Shown here: piece after piece, positions 43,623 to 52,223 of the stretch
Layout: each line of letters opens with the position of its first letter
Position numbering within the stretch: the first letter of the stretch is position 1
Origin: Mucilaginibacter arboris
GTDB taxonomy: Bacteria > Bacteroidota > Bacteroidia > Sphingobacteriales > Sphingobacteriaceae
Assembly: GCF_009754915.1 (NCBI RefSeq)
Contig: NZ_WPIK01000001.1
Location: 124,001 to 188,000, forward strand
DNA: 64,000 nt
Reading direction: 5' to 3'
Made by a program: the position numbers and the translations under genes
The notes under the pieces: model-generated
Seen by the model: the letters and a program-made list of their open reading frames with translations, nothing else
Database searches by the model: none
What the model was told of the DNA's origin: nothing

Positions 43623-45275
43623 TTATAAAGAAACGCCTCTTTTCCATGGAATAAAATCGTCCTGGCCATGACGCACTGCGCTTACTTCAATTTCGCCACT
43701 GGCAACACGGATAACATAATCCAGGATACGTTCTCCGGCTTGTTCAATCGTTTCTTCACCTTCAATCACAGTTCCGGTATTAATGTCGATGATATCACGC
43801 ATTTTATTATACAACTTGGTATTACTTGCTATTTTAACTACAGGCGTAACAGGGTTTCCGGTTGGCGTGCCCAAGCCAGTTGTAAATAAAACAACGTTTG
43901 CACCGGAAGCAACTTCGGCAGTGGTAGATTCTACATCATTTCCCGGTGTACACAATAAATTCAATCCTGGTTTGGTTACTTTTTCAGGATAATCTAAAAC
44001 TTCTACAACCGGTGATGTTCCGCCTTTTTTAGCTGCTCCTGCGGATTTAATCGCATCCGTAATCAAACCATCCTTAATATTTCCGGGAGAAGGGTTCATA
44101 TCAAAACCAGAACCAACCGCTTTTGCACGTTCGTTGTAAGTGCGCATCAGGTAAGAAAAACGTTCGGCGTTATTGGTATCTACACAGCGATCGCTCATGT
44201 TTTGCTCCACGCCACATAACTCTGGAAATTCGGCCAGAATAACTGAACCACCAGCTGCAATCAGCAAATCAGAAGTATAACCAATGGCCGGATTGGCAGA
44301 AATCCCTGAAAAACCATCGGAACCGCCACATTCCAAGCCAATACAAATTTTACTGATTGGAGAAGGCTGACGTGTATTTCTATTTGCTAAAACCAGTCCT
44401 GCAAAAGTTTGCTTGATTGCCAATGAAAGCAATTCAGCTTCAGTTCCAACTTTTTGCTGCTCTAACACAAAATAAGGTTTATCAAATAAAGGAGAACGTT
44501 TTTTGATTTCTTCCTCCAAGATAGAAACTTGCGCATTCTGGCAACCTAAACTTAAAACAGTTGCACCAGCAACATTTGGATGTGTGATATATCCAGCTAA
44601 TAATCCGCAGAGCGCCTGCGCATCCTGACGAGTACCACCGCAGCCGCCATTATGTACTAAGAATTTAATGCCATCAACATGAGGAAATAAACGTTCTTGT
44701 TTTGGAACCTGTTCCACATAAGGCATATCGGCGTTTAAAATCTGGGAAACATCCTGACCAGATTTGTACATCTTGATCAGTTCCTGCGCCTGGTTGGTGT
44801 ACATTTTGTTTCGGCCATAACCCAAAGGTGTAATTAATGCTTCTTCAAGCACTTCTAAATTTCGGTTTTCGCAAAAAACCATCGGAATAACCAACCAGTA
44901 ATTAGCTGTACCTACGCTGCCGTCAGACCGTGGATAACCGTAAAAAGTACGATCAGCAAATTTGCTTACATCAGGTTTGTTCCAATCGGTTTTACGGTCG
45001 CCAATTGTAAAATCGTTTGCAGCGTGATGAATATTTTTGGTAGTTAAAACGCCACCTTTTGAAATATGATACTGCGCTTTACCAACCAAAACGCCGTACA
45101 TGATAATGTCGTCGTCTTTTTCAAAATCTTTTGCGGCAAACTTGTGTTTTGCCTGAACATTATCTATTAAGGTGTATTCCTGATCATCATATTTAACTAC
45201 TGTTCCTTGTGGTAAATCTGTTAAAGCCACAATTACATTATCATCAGGGTGTACTTTTAATACTTGGTTCTTCAT
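43623..45275 (-). CDS. uxaA: Altronate dehydratase
   Basis: A 550-residue dehydratase converting altronate to 2-keto-3-deoxygluconate. The N-terminal SAF part (VHPDDNVIVALTDLPQGT) and the large UxaA part are joined as usual. FLVHNGGCGGTRQDA, LGLECGGSDGFSGISANPA and GSGFDMNPSPGNIKDGL are typical. It ends three bases after uxaB, so the pair is co-translated. Confidence 0.95.
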   Translation of the reverse strand: MKNQVLKVHPDDNVIVALTDLPQGTVVKYDDQEYTLIDNVQAKHKFAAKDFEKDDDIIMYGVLVGKAQYHISKGGVLTTKNIHHAANDFTIGDRKTDWNKPDVSKFADRTFYGYPRSDGSVGTANYWLVIPMVFCENRNLEVLEEALITPLGYGRNKMYTNQAQELIKMYKSGQDVSQILNADMPYVEQVPKQERLFPHVDGIKFLVHNGGCGGTRQDAQALCGLLAGYITHPNVAGATVLSLGCQNAQVSILEEEIKKRSPLFDKPYFVLEQQKVGTEAELLSLAIKQTFAGLVLANRNTRQPSPISKICIGLECGGSDGFSGISANPAIGYTSDLLIAAGGSVILAEFPELCGVEQNMSDRCVDTNNAERFSYLMRTYNERAKAVGSGFDMNPSPGNIKDGLITDAIKSAGAAKKGGTSPVVEVLDYPEKVTKPGLNLLCTPGNDVESTTAEVASGANVVLFTTGLGTPTGNPVTPVVKIASNTKLYNKMRDIIDINTGTVIEGEETIEQAGERILDYVIRVASGEIEVSAVRHGQDDFIPWKRGVSL

Positions 45276-45278
45276 GTT

Positions 45279-46793
45279 TTAAATTTTGTTTTTTACAGAT
45301 AGCCCTTCAGCCGCTTTTAAAGCCCCTTCGCTGGTTATTTTAGCAAAATATTGTTGTACGGCATCTTCAAATCCTGGCAGAAGCGTTAAATCTGTTCCCC
45401 AAAGCTCGGTATTATTTAATATGGTATAAGTCAAAATATCAGCAGGAATACTGTTTTTAAGGTCATAAAAAAAGCGTGCCTGATCATCATTCACCGGATA
45501 ACTTTTTCCGTTTACCCCGCCGTAAAATTTGCCGTTTTCTTCTTTCTGAACCTGCATAAAAGCGATGTACGCAGCAAAACCTAAAGCAATACGGGCAGGT
45601 ATTTGATCGGATTTTTGATAATGCTTTACCAAAACAGGCACAACACGCATTTTAAGCTTGGCGGAAAATTGTACCGTAATAGCAATCCATTGATGTTTAA
45701 TGTGCGGATTACGGAAACGATCTAAAACCTGGCCTGCAAACCCATCCGTTTGCTGTTTGCTTACTTCGTACGGAATTGACGATGCTATTTCTTCTTTCAT
45801 CAACTCACTTACAAAACTCGAAAACGTTTCATCGTCCATTGCTTCTTTTACCGTATTAAAACCTGCAAGAAAAGCCAGGCCACAACTTAATGTATGCGTA
45901 CCATTTAACATTCTCAGTTTTAGTTCCCGGTAAATTTCAATATCCGGCGCAATAATTACACCTTTATCAGCTTCAGCAAAACTTAGAACAGCCTTTACTT
46001 TTTCATTGCCTTCTATCGCCCATAAGCGGTAAACTTCGGAAACGGTCAACAGCTTATCTTCATAACCGGCTTTTTCCTGGAAAGCAGAAACCGTTTCTGC
46101 ATCAGGCTTTCCGGGAACAATCCGATCAACTAATGAATTGCAGAAAGAGTTACTTTTATCCAACCAATCTATCAGTGCTGCATCCAACTGGTTAAAAGCA
46201 GCTAATTCCAACACGATCGATTTTAATTTATCACCGTTGCCAACAATTAATTCTGTTGGCACAATCACCATTCCGCTTTCTTCGCTTCCGTTAAAGGCTT
46301 TATATCGTTCTACTAAAAAAGCTAATAATTTACCTGGAAAAGAAGTTGGCGGACTTAATTTAATATCTTCTTTAACCAACTGAATCCCAACTTCTGTAGT
46401 GTTGGAAATCACAATTTTCATTTCCGGTTTTTGGGCACATTTTAAAATCTCCTCCCAATGTTCTCCTGCTGATAAAACACGGCTGATAGCAGAACAGATA
46501 ATATTCTCTTCTATTTTCTGTCCGTTTTCAATGCCTTTTACACATAAAGTATATAAGCCGTCCTGATCGTCAAATTCGGAAGAGCTTCCTGTTGAAGTTG
46601 ATTTTACCACCACAATCCGTCCGTTAAACACACCTTCACGATTGGCTTTATCAATAAAATAATCTGGCAAACCTCTAAGCAATACACCTGTTCCAAACTG
46701 TAAAACTTTCTCCGGAAGGCTTAAAATTGCTTCATCAGGAACGATTACTTCCTGCGACTGAATTTCTTTTAAATTAGACTTTGATAAAATCAT
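45279..46793 (-). CDS. uxaB: Tagaturonate reductase
   Basis: A 504-residue long-chain mannitol-dehydrogenase-type enzyme reducing tagaturonate to altronate with NADH. LQFGTGVLLRGLPDYFIDKA is the nucleotide-binding start; KLRMLNGTHTLSCGLAFLAG carries the catalytic lysine region. Family neighbours reduce fructuronate, but the uxaA/uxaC partners favour tagaturonate. The 158-base space upstream contains a repeat copy and could hold its own promoter. Confidence 0.94.
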   Translation of the reverse strand: MILSKSNLKEIQSQEVIVPDEAILSLPEKVLQFGTGVLLRGLPDYFIDKANREGVFNGRIVVVKSTSTGSSSEFDDQDGLYTLCVKGIENGQKIEENIICSAISRVLSAGEHWEEILKCAQKPEMKIVISNTTEVGIQLVKEDIKLSPPTSFPGKLLAFLVERYKAFNGSEESGMVIVPTELIVGNGDKLKSIVLELAAFNQLDAALIDWLDKSNSFCNSLVDRIVPGKPDAETVSAFQEKAGYEDKLLTVSEVYRLWAIEGNEKVKAVLSFAEADKGVIIAPDIEIYRELKLRMLNGTHTLSCGLAFLAGFNTVKEAMDDETFSSFVSELMKEEIASSIPYEVSKQQTDGFAGQVLDRFRNPHIKHQWIAITVQFSAKLKMRVVPVLVKHYQKSDQIPARIALGFAAYIAFMQVQKEENGKFYGGVNGKSYPVNDDQARFFYDLKNSIPADILTYTILNNTELWGTDLTLLPGFEDAVQQYFAKITSEGALKAAEGLSVKNKI

Positions 46794-46901
46794 TTTTAGG
46801 TTATTCTTATTGGTATTCGCTTAATTCAGGTTATTGAAGAGCTGAAAAGTATCGATTTTTTAGTCAGTATCAAAATTTACACAATACTGTGCTGTCCTGC
46901 A

Positions 46902-46924
46902 ATGCTTCTTTTATCGGGTTAAAA
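46902..46924. repeat. ATGCTTCTTTTA repeat with partial second arm
   Basis: Exact 12-mer followed by TCGGGT and TAAAA (outside-in form). It lies in the 158-base gap between the pectinesterase and uxaB. Confidence 0.8.
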
Positions 46925-46951
46925 TGTATATCTTTTCGTAAGCTTATTCAT

Positions 46952-47977
46952 TTATTTCAAAGGGTCCCACTGATTGTCAAAAGCCCAGTTTGCGGTAATT
47001 TGTTGTGCTGATGGCGCGTGTTCAGCTTCTATTAGATTGTTTTTTATCCAGGCATAATCTCCGCCTGAATGATGGCAATTGTAGTAATAAGAGCGGTTTC
47101 CCCATTGCACACCTTTCGAACTGGCTGCCTGGTAAATTGGCGCATCCGCCATTTCTTTAGCAAACAGGCAATCAATCAGATAAAACTGCGAATCGAGGTG
47201 ATATCTTCCTAACTTAAATCCTTCATCTCCACGAAAAACACAATTTTTAAGCACTGTTTTTTCATTCTTATTTTTGGAGCCATCATGCCAGATTGCCGCT
47301 TCTTTATTATGACAGATAAAAGTACAGTTTTCGGCATAAGCCCAGCCGCGCGGACAGTAGAAATCTACGCCACCTTCCATCGTGCAGTTTTGGAAATAAT
47401 ACATGCCGGAAACACCATTCCACGGACTAACGGTATCGCCTCCATAAGCTCGCAAAACGCAATTAATCACTTTTAATCGCGTAGTTTGGGTTGACCGCAG
47501 CGCCATTTGATGGCCGTTTTTAGTTATTGTTTTTTGTGGAGATCCTTTTCCGTTCGGACAATCAAGCAACGTATCTCTTTGAAAATCCCTTCCGTAAGAA
47601 TTAATAATGCTTAAGTTTTTTAACGTGATGTCGTTTCCGCTTAAATTAATCGTTGCCACGCCCCAATCGCCCGTATTATTGCACAACCACATATCCCTCG
47701 AAATTGCCTGCGTAATTATTGTATTGCTGCTGTTATCGCCTTGCAAAACAATATGGTTTTTGGTGATGGAAACCTTTTCCGCGTAAGTTCCTTTTCGAAT
47801 TAAAATAACCCGGTCTGTTGCTGATGAATCAGGCAAACTATTAATTGCTGCCTGTATCGTTTTAAAATCTCCTTTTCCGTTTGCATCGACCACAATTTGT
47901 TTTTGTGCCGATGCTTCTTTTATCAGCATAAAATTAAGAATGATGAAAAAACATCGGTAAAAGAAGCATTTTCTCAT
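46952..47977 (-). CDS. Secreted pectinesterase (CE8)
   Basis: A 341-residue right-handed beta-helix enzyme that removes methyl groups from pectin. IVVDANGKGDFKTIQAAINS opens the family; YCPRGWAYAENC and WHDGSKN are further parts. The signal peptide (about residues 1-25, MRKCFFYRCFFIILNF then MLIKEASAQ) is encoded almost wholly by two inverted copies of the dispersed repeat. An inner ATG (residue 17) would give a truncated signal. Confidence 0.9.
   Translation of the reverse strand: MRKCFFYRCFFIILNFMLIKEASAQKQIVVDANGKGDFKTIQAAINSLPDSSATDRVILIRKGTYAEKVSITKNHIVLQGDNSSNTIITQAISRDMWLCNNTGDWGVATINLSGNDITLKNLSIINSYGRDFQRDTLLDCPNGKGSPQKTITKNGHQMALRSTQTTRLKVINCVLRAYGGDTVSPWNGVSGMYYFQNCTMEGGVDFYCPRGWAYAENCTFICHNKEAAIWHDGSKNKNEKTVLKNCVFRGDEGFKLGRYHLDSQFYLIDCLFAKEMADAPIYQAASSKGVQWGNRSYYYNCHHSGGDYAWIKNNLIEAEHAPSAQQITANWAFDNQWDPLK
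47911..47969. repeat. Inverted pair of repeats within a signal peptide
   Basis: Exact copies ATGCTTCTTTTA (47911-47922) and TAAAAGAAGCAT (47958-47969) face each other across 35 bases. On the gene strand they read as CFF(Y) near the start and (L)IKEA at the signal-peptide cleavage region. Confidence 0.88.
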
Positions 47978-47979
47978 CG

Positions 47980-49893
47980 TTACTTGGCTTTTGCAGGAAC
48001 TTGTTTAATCAGCCAATTCACCAAATCCTGACAAGCTTCGTAATTCTGATAATCAGCCGGAATCTTGCGGCCATTAGTATATTCATTATAAAACCATGGA
48101 TCGCCAACGGCAAAAACAGAACCTTTACCATATTTTGCTGTCGCGATAATTACATCCTTTCCATCAGTAAACTCTGCAACGGCAGGCGGTGTTACCTTTA
48201 AGGTAGAAATTTCTTTAATGTGGACTTTCTTGCCCGTTTTAAAAATCGGATCATTGGCCGGCATCTGGAAATCACCTGTGGTAAGATCGGTAGTTACTTT
48301 ATTCCGGCTGTCTTCATTAAACCGGATTCCAAATTTTCCTGCCAAAATGTTCAGATGTTCCAGGTCGCAATTGCCAACATCGTTCGCCAATAAAACCAAT
48401 ACACCGCCAGCTTTTACCCATTCTGCTATCGCTGTTGCATCCTGCTGGTTTACATAATTCGGCTTATCCGTTTCCTTTTGGGTATCCGGATCAACAATAA
48501 TGTAAATATCAGAGCCTTTTAAATTAGCTGTAGTTGGCGCAGCATATAATGTTGCTGTTTTTACGCCGCGATAATTAAAAGCACATTTAAAGAAATAAAA
48601 GCCGTTATTGTCCATTTCGTCCCATTTGTAATGGAAAGAAATTGTGCGGCCGGTTACATCTTTCATGTGTTCATTGTTGAAGTAAGAATCCAGCATGGCT
48701 GTTTGTCCTTTGCCTGCTTTCGGGATTTCCGCTAATTCCATTTCATTTGCAGCCTGCAGGAACGCGCCAACACCTTTTGGGTCGTTGGTTACCACTTTTT
48801 CTTTCGTGTAGTATTCAAAGCTGCCATCGCGGTACGGATTTCCGCCTAAACCTGCAACAGCAACCGTTCCTTTTAAATTGGTGTTGCCGCTGGCATCCGT
48901 TTCTATAAATTCCTTAACTGTTCCGTCGTACCCTTTTTTTGCAACCGCTTTGTATTTTTCGGGGAGATAACCCAAACGTGTTCCCTTAGCCAGCGTGTAA
49001 ACAAACATGCTGGAAGCGGAGGATTCTAAATAATTGCCTTTTTCAGTTGCCTTGTCCAAAACCTGGTACCAAACGCCGGATTTCGGATCTTCATATTTTT
49101 GAACGGCAGCAGCAAAACGGTTTAAAATATCCAGCAAAGCTTTTCGCTGCGGATGATTTTCCGGCAGATACTCCAGCACATCTACCAAAGCCATTCCGTA
49201 CCAGCCCATTGCCCTTCCCCAAAAATTGGGCGAAGTTCCCGTTGTTTTATTAGCCCATTTTTGCTGTTTTGATTCGTCCCAGCCATGGTAAAGCAAACCC
49301 GTTTTCGGATCGCGCGCATGCTTTTCCATCAGAATAAACTGCTTGGTAATATCATCAAAATCAGAAGGTTCATCAAAAACGGAAGCATATTCGGCATAAA
49401 AAGGTTCGCCCATGTACAAGCCATCAAGCCACATTTGGTTAGGGTAAACTTTTTTATGCCAGAAACCACCTTCAGTAGTACGCGGCTGGTTTTTTAATTG
49501 CCCGCGCAACTGACTTAATGCTTTGTAATATTTTTCTTGTCCGGTTACACGGTAAAGCAGCAATAAAGAACGACCTGTTTTAATATTGTCAATATTACTG
49601 TCCTCGGCTTTATAGCCCGTAATCTTACCTTCATTATCTACCAGCTTATCTATGCTTTTTTGGATATAGCGGTAATACTCTGCATCGGCAGTACGCTTCC
49701 AAACGCCAGCCATTCCTTCCAGCAAAACGCCCTGATCGTAAGACCATCTTGCAAATTTGGTTGAACTGGTATCCGGCCATACTTTCATGGCCGTTTTTGC
49801 TACTTTTTCTGATAGCGATTGCGCCCGAAGGCTATAAGCCGTACCAAGCAGAAATAACAGGACGATGCTTCTTTTAAGAGTGTTTTTTTTCAT
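47980..49893 (-). CDS. Secreted GH105 unsaturated rhamnogalacturonyl hydrolase with C-terminal GATase-like domain
   Basis: A 637-residue exported protein (signal MKKNTLKRSIVLLFLLGTAY). Residues about 30-380 form the (alpha/alpha)6 barrel of GH88/GH105: WSYDQGVLLEGMAGVW, WLDGLYMGEPFYAEY, WGRAMGWYGMALVDVLEYLP. These enzymes free unsaturated galacturonate from lyase products. About 420-630 form a DUF4350-like domain (IAEWVKAGGVLVLLANDVGN, KYGKGSVFAVGDPW). The KRSI in the signal peptide is encoded by an exact repeat copy (49865-49876). Confidence 0.9.
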   Translation of the reverse strand: MKKNTLKRSIVLLFLLGTAYSLRAQSLSEKVAKTAMKVWPDTSSTKFARWSYDQGVLLEGMAGVWKRTADAEYYRYIQKSIDKLVDNEGKITGYKAEDSNIDNIKTGRSLLLLYRVTGQEKYYKALSQLRGQLKNQPRTTEGGFWHKKVYPNQMWLDGLYMGEPFYAEYASVFDEPSDFDDITKQFILMEKHARDPKTGLLYHGWDESKQQKWANKTTGTSPNFWGRAMGWYGMALVDVLEYLPENHPQRKALLDILNRFAAAVQKYEDPKSGVWYQVLDKATEKGNYLESSASSMFVYTLAKGTRLGYLPEKYKAVAKKGYDGTVKEFIETDASGNTNLKGTVAVAGLGGNPYRDGSFEYYTKEKVVTNDPKGVGAFLQAANEMELAEIPKAGKGQTAMLDSYFNNEHMKDVTGRTISFHYKWDEMDNNGFYFFKCAFNYRGVKTATLYAAPTTANLKGSDIYIIVDPDTQKETDKPNYVNQQDATAIAEWVKAGGVLVLLANDVGNCDLEHLNILAGKFGIRFNEDSRNKVTTDLTTGDFQMPANDPIFKTGKKVHIKEISTLKVTPPAVAEFTDGKDVIIATAKYGKGSVFAVGDPWFYNEYTNGRKIPADYQNYEACQDLVNWLIKQVPAKAK

Positions 49894-49900
49894 GGAAAAA

Positions 49901-51553
49901 TTATTTCATAACCAGGGCCTTGCTATCGGCGCCGGCGCTAAATGCTGTTTTGGTTTTTGCTTTGGAAGCATCTGTATTGGTAACTTTTATGCCGCTGCTT
50001 TGTCCGTTTACATTAAAAAGCAGATCGGCATTGGAGTTATATTGAAGATTATCCAAAGAAATTAAACTTGAATTCTGAATATTTACAACCGGGTTAGTAT
50101 CAGCCACAATTACCCTGACATTTTTAAAATTGATGTTTTTCGCTTCCTGCAAATCGATACCTTTTTTAGCTGTTAAAACCATATTGTCCATATAAATATC
50201 GCTGATTTTCATTTCCGGCAAACCACGGATAAAAACAGCTTTGGAAGCCCCATTACAAACAATATTGCTGATGTGAAAATCACGAAAGATCGGTGTTTCT
50301 TCGGTTACTGGCAATAATACCACTTTTGGTGCTTCGCGGTTTTCGCCAGCCAACGGAACGGGATCTTTTGCCATGTAATACATATCAAACAAAATAGCTT
50401 CGCCGCCAATATCTTTCATGGCGATGTCTTTTACAAATATTTTTTCTACAATTCCGCCGCGGCCACGGTTGGTTTTAAAACGAAGGCCAACGTCTGTTCC
50501 GATAAAAGAACAGTTGGAAACAAACAAATTACGTGCGCCGCCGCTCATTTCGCTGCCGATAACAAAACCACCATGTGCATGATAGACAATACAGTTTTTT
50601 ACGATCATATTTTCGGTTGGCTTGCCCCTTTTGCGCCCATCGGCATCGCGCCCGGATTTAATGCAGATCCCATCATCGCCTACATCGAATGTACTTCCTT
50701 CAAGCAGTACATTTTTACAAGATTCTACATCTATCCCATCACCATTTTGTGCATACCACGGGTTTTTTGCATAAACGTTTCTAACGGTTAAATCTTCGCA
50801 TAATAAAGGATGCAAGCACCAGGCAGGAGAATTTTGAAAGGTTACGCCTTCCAGCAAAACTCTTTTACAATTGGTAAGGACTAATAAATTCGGACGTAAA
50901 AAATCTTTAATATCTGCGTAATCTGCAGCAGTTTTACCCGGAAGCAAGACACCTGCGTTTTCTATTTTTGATCCTTTTAAAGATTGTTCGGATGGATACC
51001 AGGTTTTTTTATCATCACTTAACAAACCGCCTGAAGCTACTTTATTTTTCCATTGCGTTTCTGTCAGCTTATCTTTTTTAACCATTCGCCAGGCATCGCC
51101 GTTCCCATCAATAATTCCGGTTCCTGTTATGGCAATATTGGTAAGGTTAGTACCTGATATGGGTGACTGGTTTCTTACGGCCGGCCTTCCTTCCCAGTTT
51201 CCTTCAACTAATTTATATTGCTTAAAATCATCTGTAAACTGCAAAACTGCATCTCTGTTAATATGTAGGTTTACATTACTTTTCATTTCGACCGGACCGG
51301 TAATCCACATCCCGCCCGGAACTAAAACCACACCACCGCCTTTATTGCTGCAAGCAGTAATGGCATCATTAATACTTTTGGTATTTAGTGTAATGCCATC
51401 TGCTTTTGCACCATATTTTAAGATGTTGAAAGTATCGGTCTTAAAACTGGTTTTCTGTATTTGGGGGAGTTTATTCCAACTATAAGATTGTGAAAATACT
51501 TCTTTGGAGAAGCACATAAAAACTATCGATAAAAGAAGTATTGATCTTTTCAT
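49901..51553 (-). CDS. Secreted polygalacturonase (GH28)
   Basis: A 550-residue right-handed beta-helix glycosidase with signal peptide MKRSILLLSIVFMCFSKEVF. GAKADGITLNTKSINDAI opens the family; NGDGIDVESC and GDDGICIKSG carry the catalytic aspartates, HGGFVIGSEMSGG the conserved histidine and RFKTNRGRGG the substrate loop. It cuts galacturonate linkages in pectin. It is the promoter-proximal gene of the run. A one-mismatch repeat (51530-51541) encodes ILLLS of the signal. Confidence 0.94.
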   Translation of the reverse strand: MKRSILLLSIVFMCFSKEVFSQSYSWNKLPQIQKTSFKTDTFNILKYGAKADGITLNTKSINDAITACSNKGGGVVLVPGGMWITGPVEMKSNVNLHINRDAVLQFTDDFKQYKLVEGNWEGRPAVRNQSPISGTNLTNIAITGTGIIDGNGDAWRMVKKDKLTETQWKNKVASGGLLSDDKKTWYPSEQSLKGSKIENAGVLLPGKTAADYADIKDFLRPNLLVLTNCKRVLLEGVTFQNSPAWCLHPLLCEDLTVRNVYAKNPWYAQNGDGIDVESCKNVLLEGSTFDVGDDGICIKSGRDADGRKRGKPTENMIVKNCIVYHAHGGFVIGSEMSGGARNLFVSNCSFIGTDVGLRFKTNRGRGGIVEKIFVKDIAMKDIGGEAILFDMYYMAKDPVPLAGENREAPKVVLLPVTEETPIFRDFHISNIVCNGASKAVFIRGLPEMKISDIYMDNMVLTAKKGIDLQEAKNINFKNVRVIVADTNPVVNIQNSSLISLDNLQYNSNADLLFNVNGQSSGIKVTNTDASKAKTKTAFSAGADSKALVMK

Positions 51554-51854
51554 AAGGTATAACTAACAGATTAATTGCCCGCTCAGTAAATTCTGCATTA
51601 CAACTATACAGCAATTACTAATACAAGCAATTATTGGTTTATCTAATTTTGATGGCTAAGGCAATTGTACACAGAATATTAATAAAACTGAACTTATTTT
51701 CTATAATATTTGCGCAAACGTTACCGGAGGGGCGGAATTAAGGCATTTGTATCTAATAAAGAAAAGCCAGGTTTAACAAAGAGATGATACAACCGTGTAA
51801 AGATTTATTGTAACTGCTTAGGTTGTATAAAAAAAAATATGGACAGGATAATTA
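51554..51854. other. Spacer before the pectin locus
   Basis: 301 bases without a gene, probably holding the pectin operon promoter. I find no exact TAnnTTTG box on the minus strand. TTTGCGCAAA followed by CGTTACC (51709-51725) is the one clear symmetric block. Confidence 0.4.
51709..51725. promoter_or_regulatory. Candidate LacI-type operator of the pectin locus
   Basis: TTTGCGCAAA (51709-51718) is a perfect 10-base palindrome, overlapping GCAAACGTTACC, whose central CG with flanking AA/TT fits LacI-family operators. It lies 156 bases before the polygalacturonase start. No regulator gene is in the window. Confidence 0.3.
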
Positions 51855-52214
51855 TCAGTTGCACATATCTTCGGGGATCTCGCGGGTAATTTTTTGAACT
51901 TTAGTAACAACCAGTGTGCTGTCGAACTCTGCACCTATGCCTTCCTGACCGGAAACTTTTTTAATGGCTTCCACTTCTACATAAACTGGTTCGTAAGGTT
52001 TTTCAAAGTTCATGTTTGAGTATTGCAGTTCCAGCTTTTTAGAACTATCGGTTACCCAATATTCGCGGCCCGTGCTGCAATCTTTAAAAGACTTTACTTC
52101 AAGCCCAAAACTGTATAAGCCTTTGTATATTTTATTTTCCGACTGGTTGTGCCTGTTACAGCTACAGCCACCTAACATCCCCAATATACTCCCGATGAAA
52201 ATTATTCTTTTCAT
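51855..52214 (-). CDS. Small lipoprotein, unknown
   Basis: A 119-residue frame with a lipoprotein signal (IFIGSILGMLGGC, cysteine at 17). The mature part has no family I recognise; it shows LEVKSFKDCSTGREYWVTDS and ends EIPEDMCN. It follows the FtsX-type permease gene by nine bases, in the same direction, so it may be co-transcribed. Confidence 0.68.
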   Translation of the reverse strand: MKRIIFIGSILGMLGGCSCNRHNQSENKIYKGLYSFGLEVKSFKDCSTGREYWVTDSSKKLELQYSNMNFEKPYEPVYVEVEAIKKVSGQEGIGAEFDSTLVVTKVQKITREIPEDMCN

Positions 52215-52223
52215 GCCGCTAAG

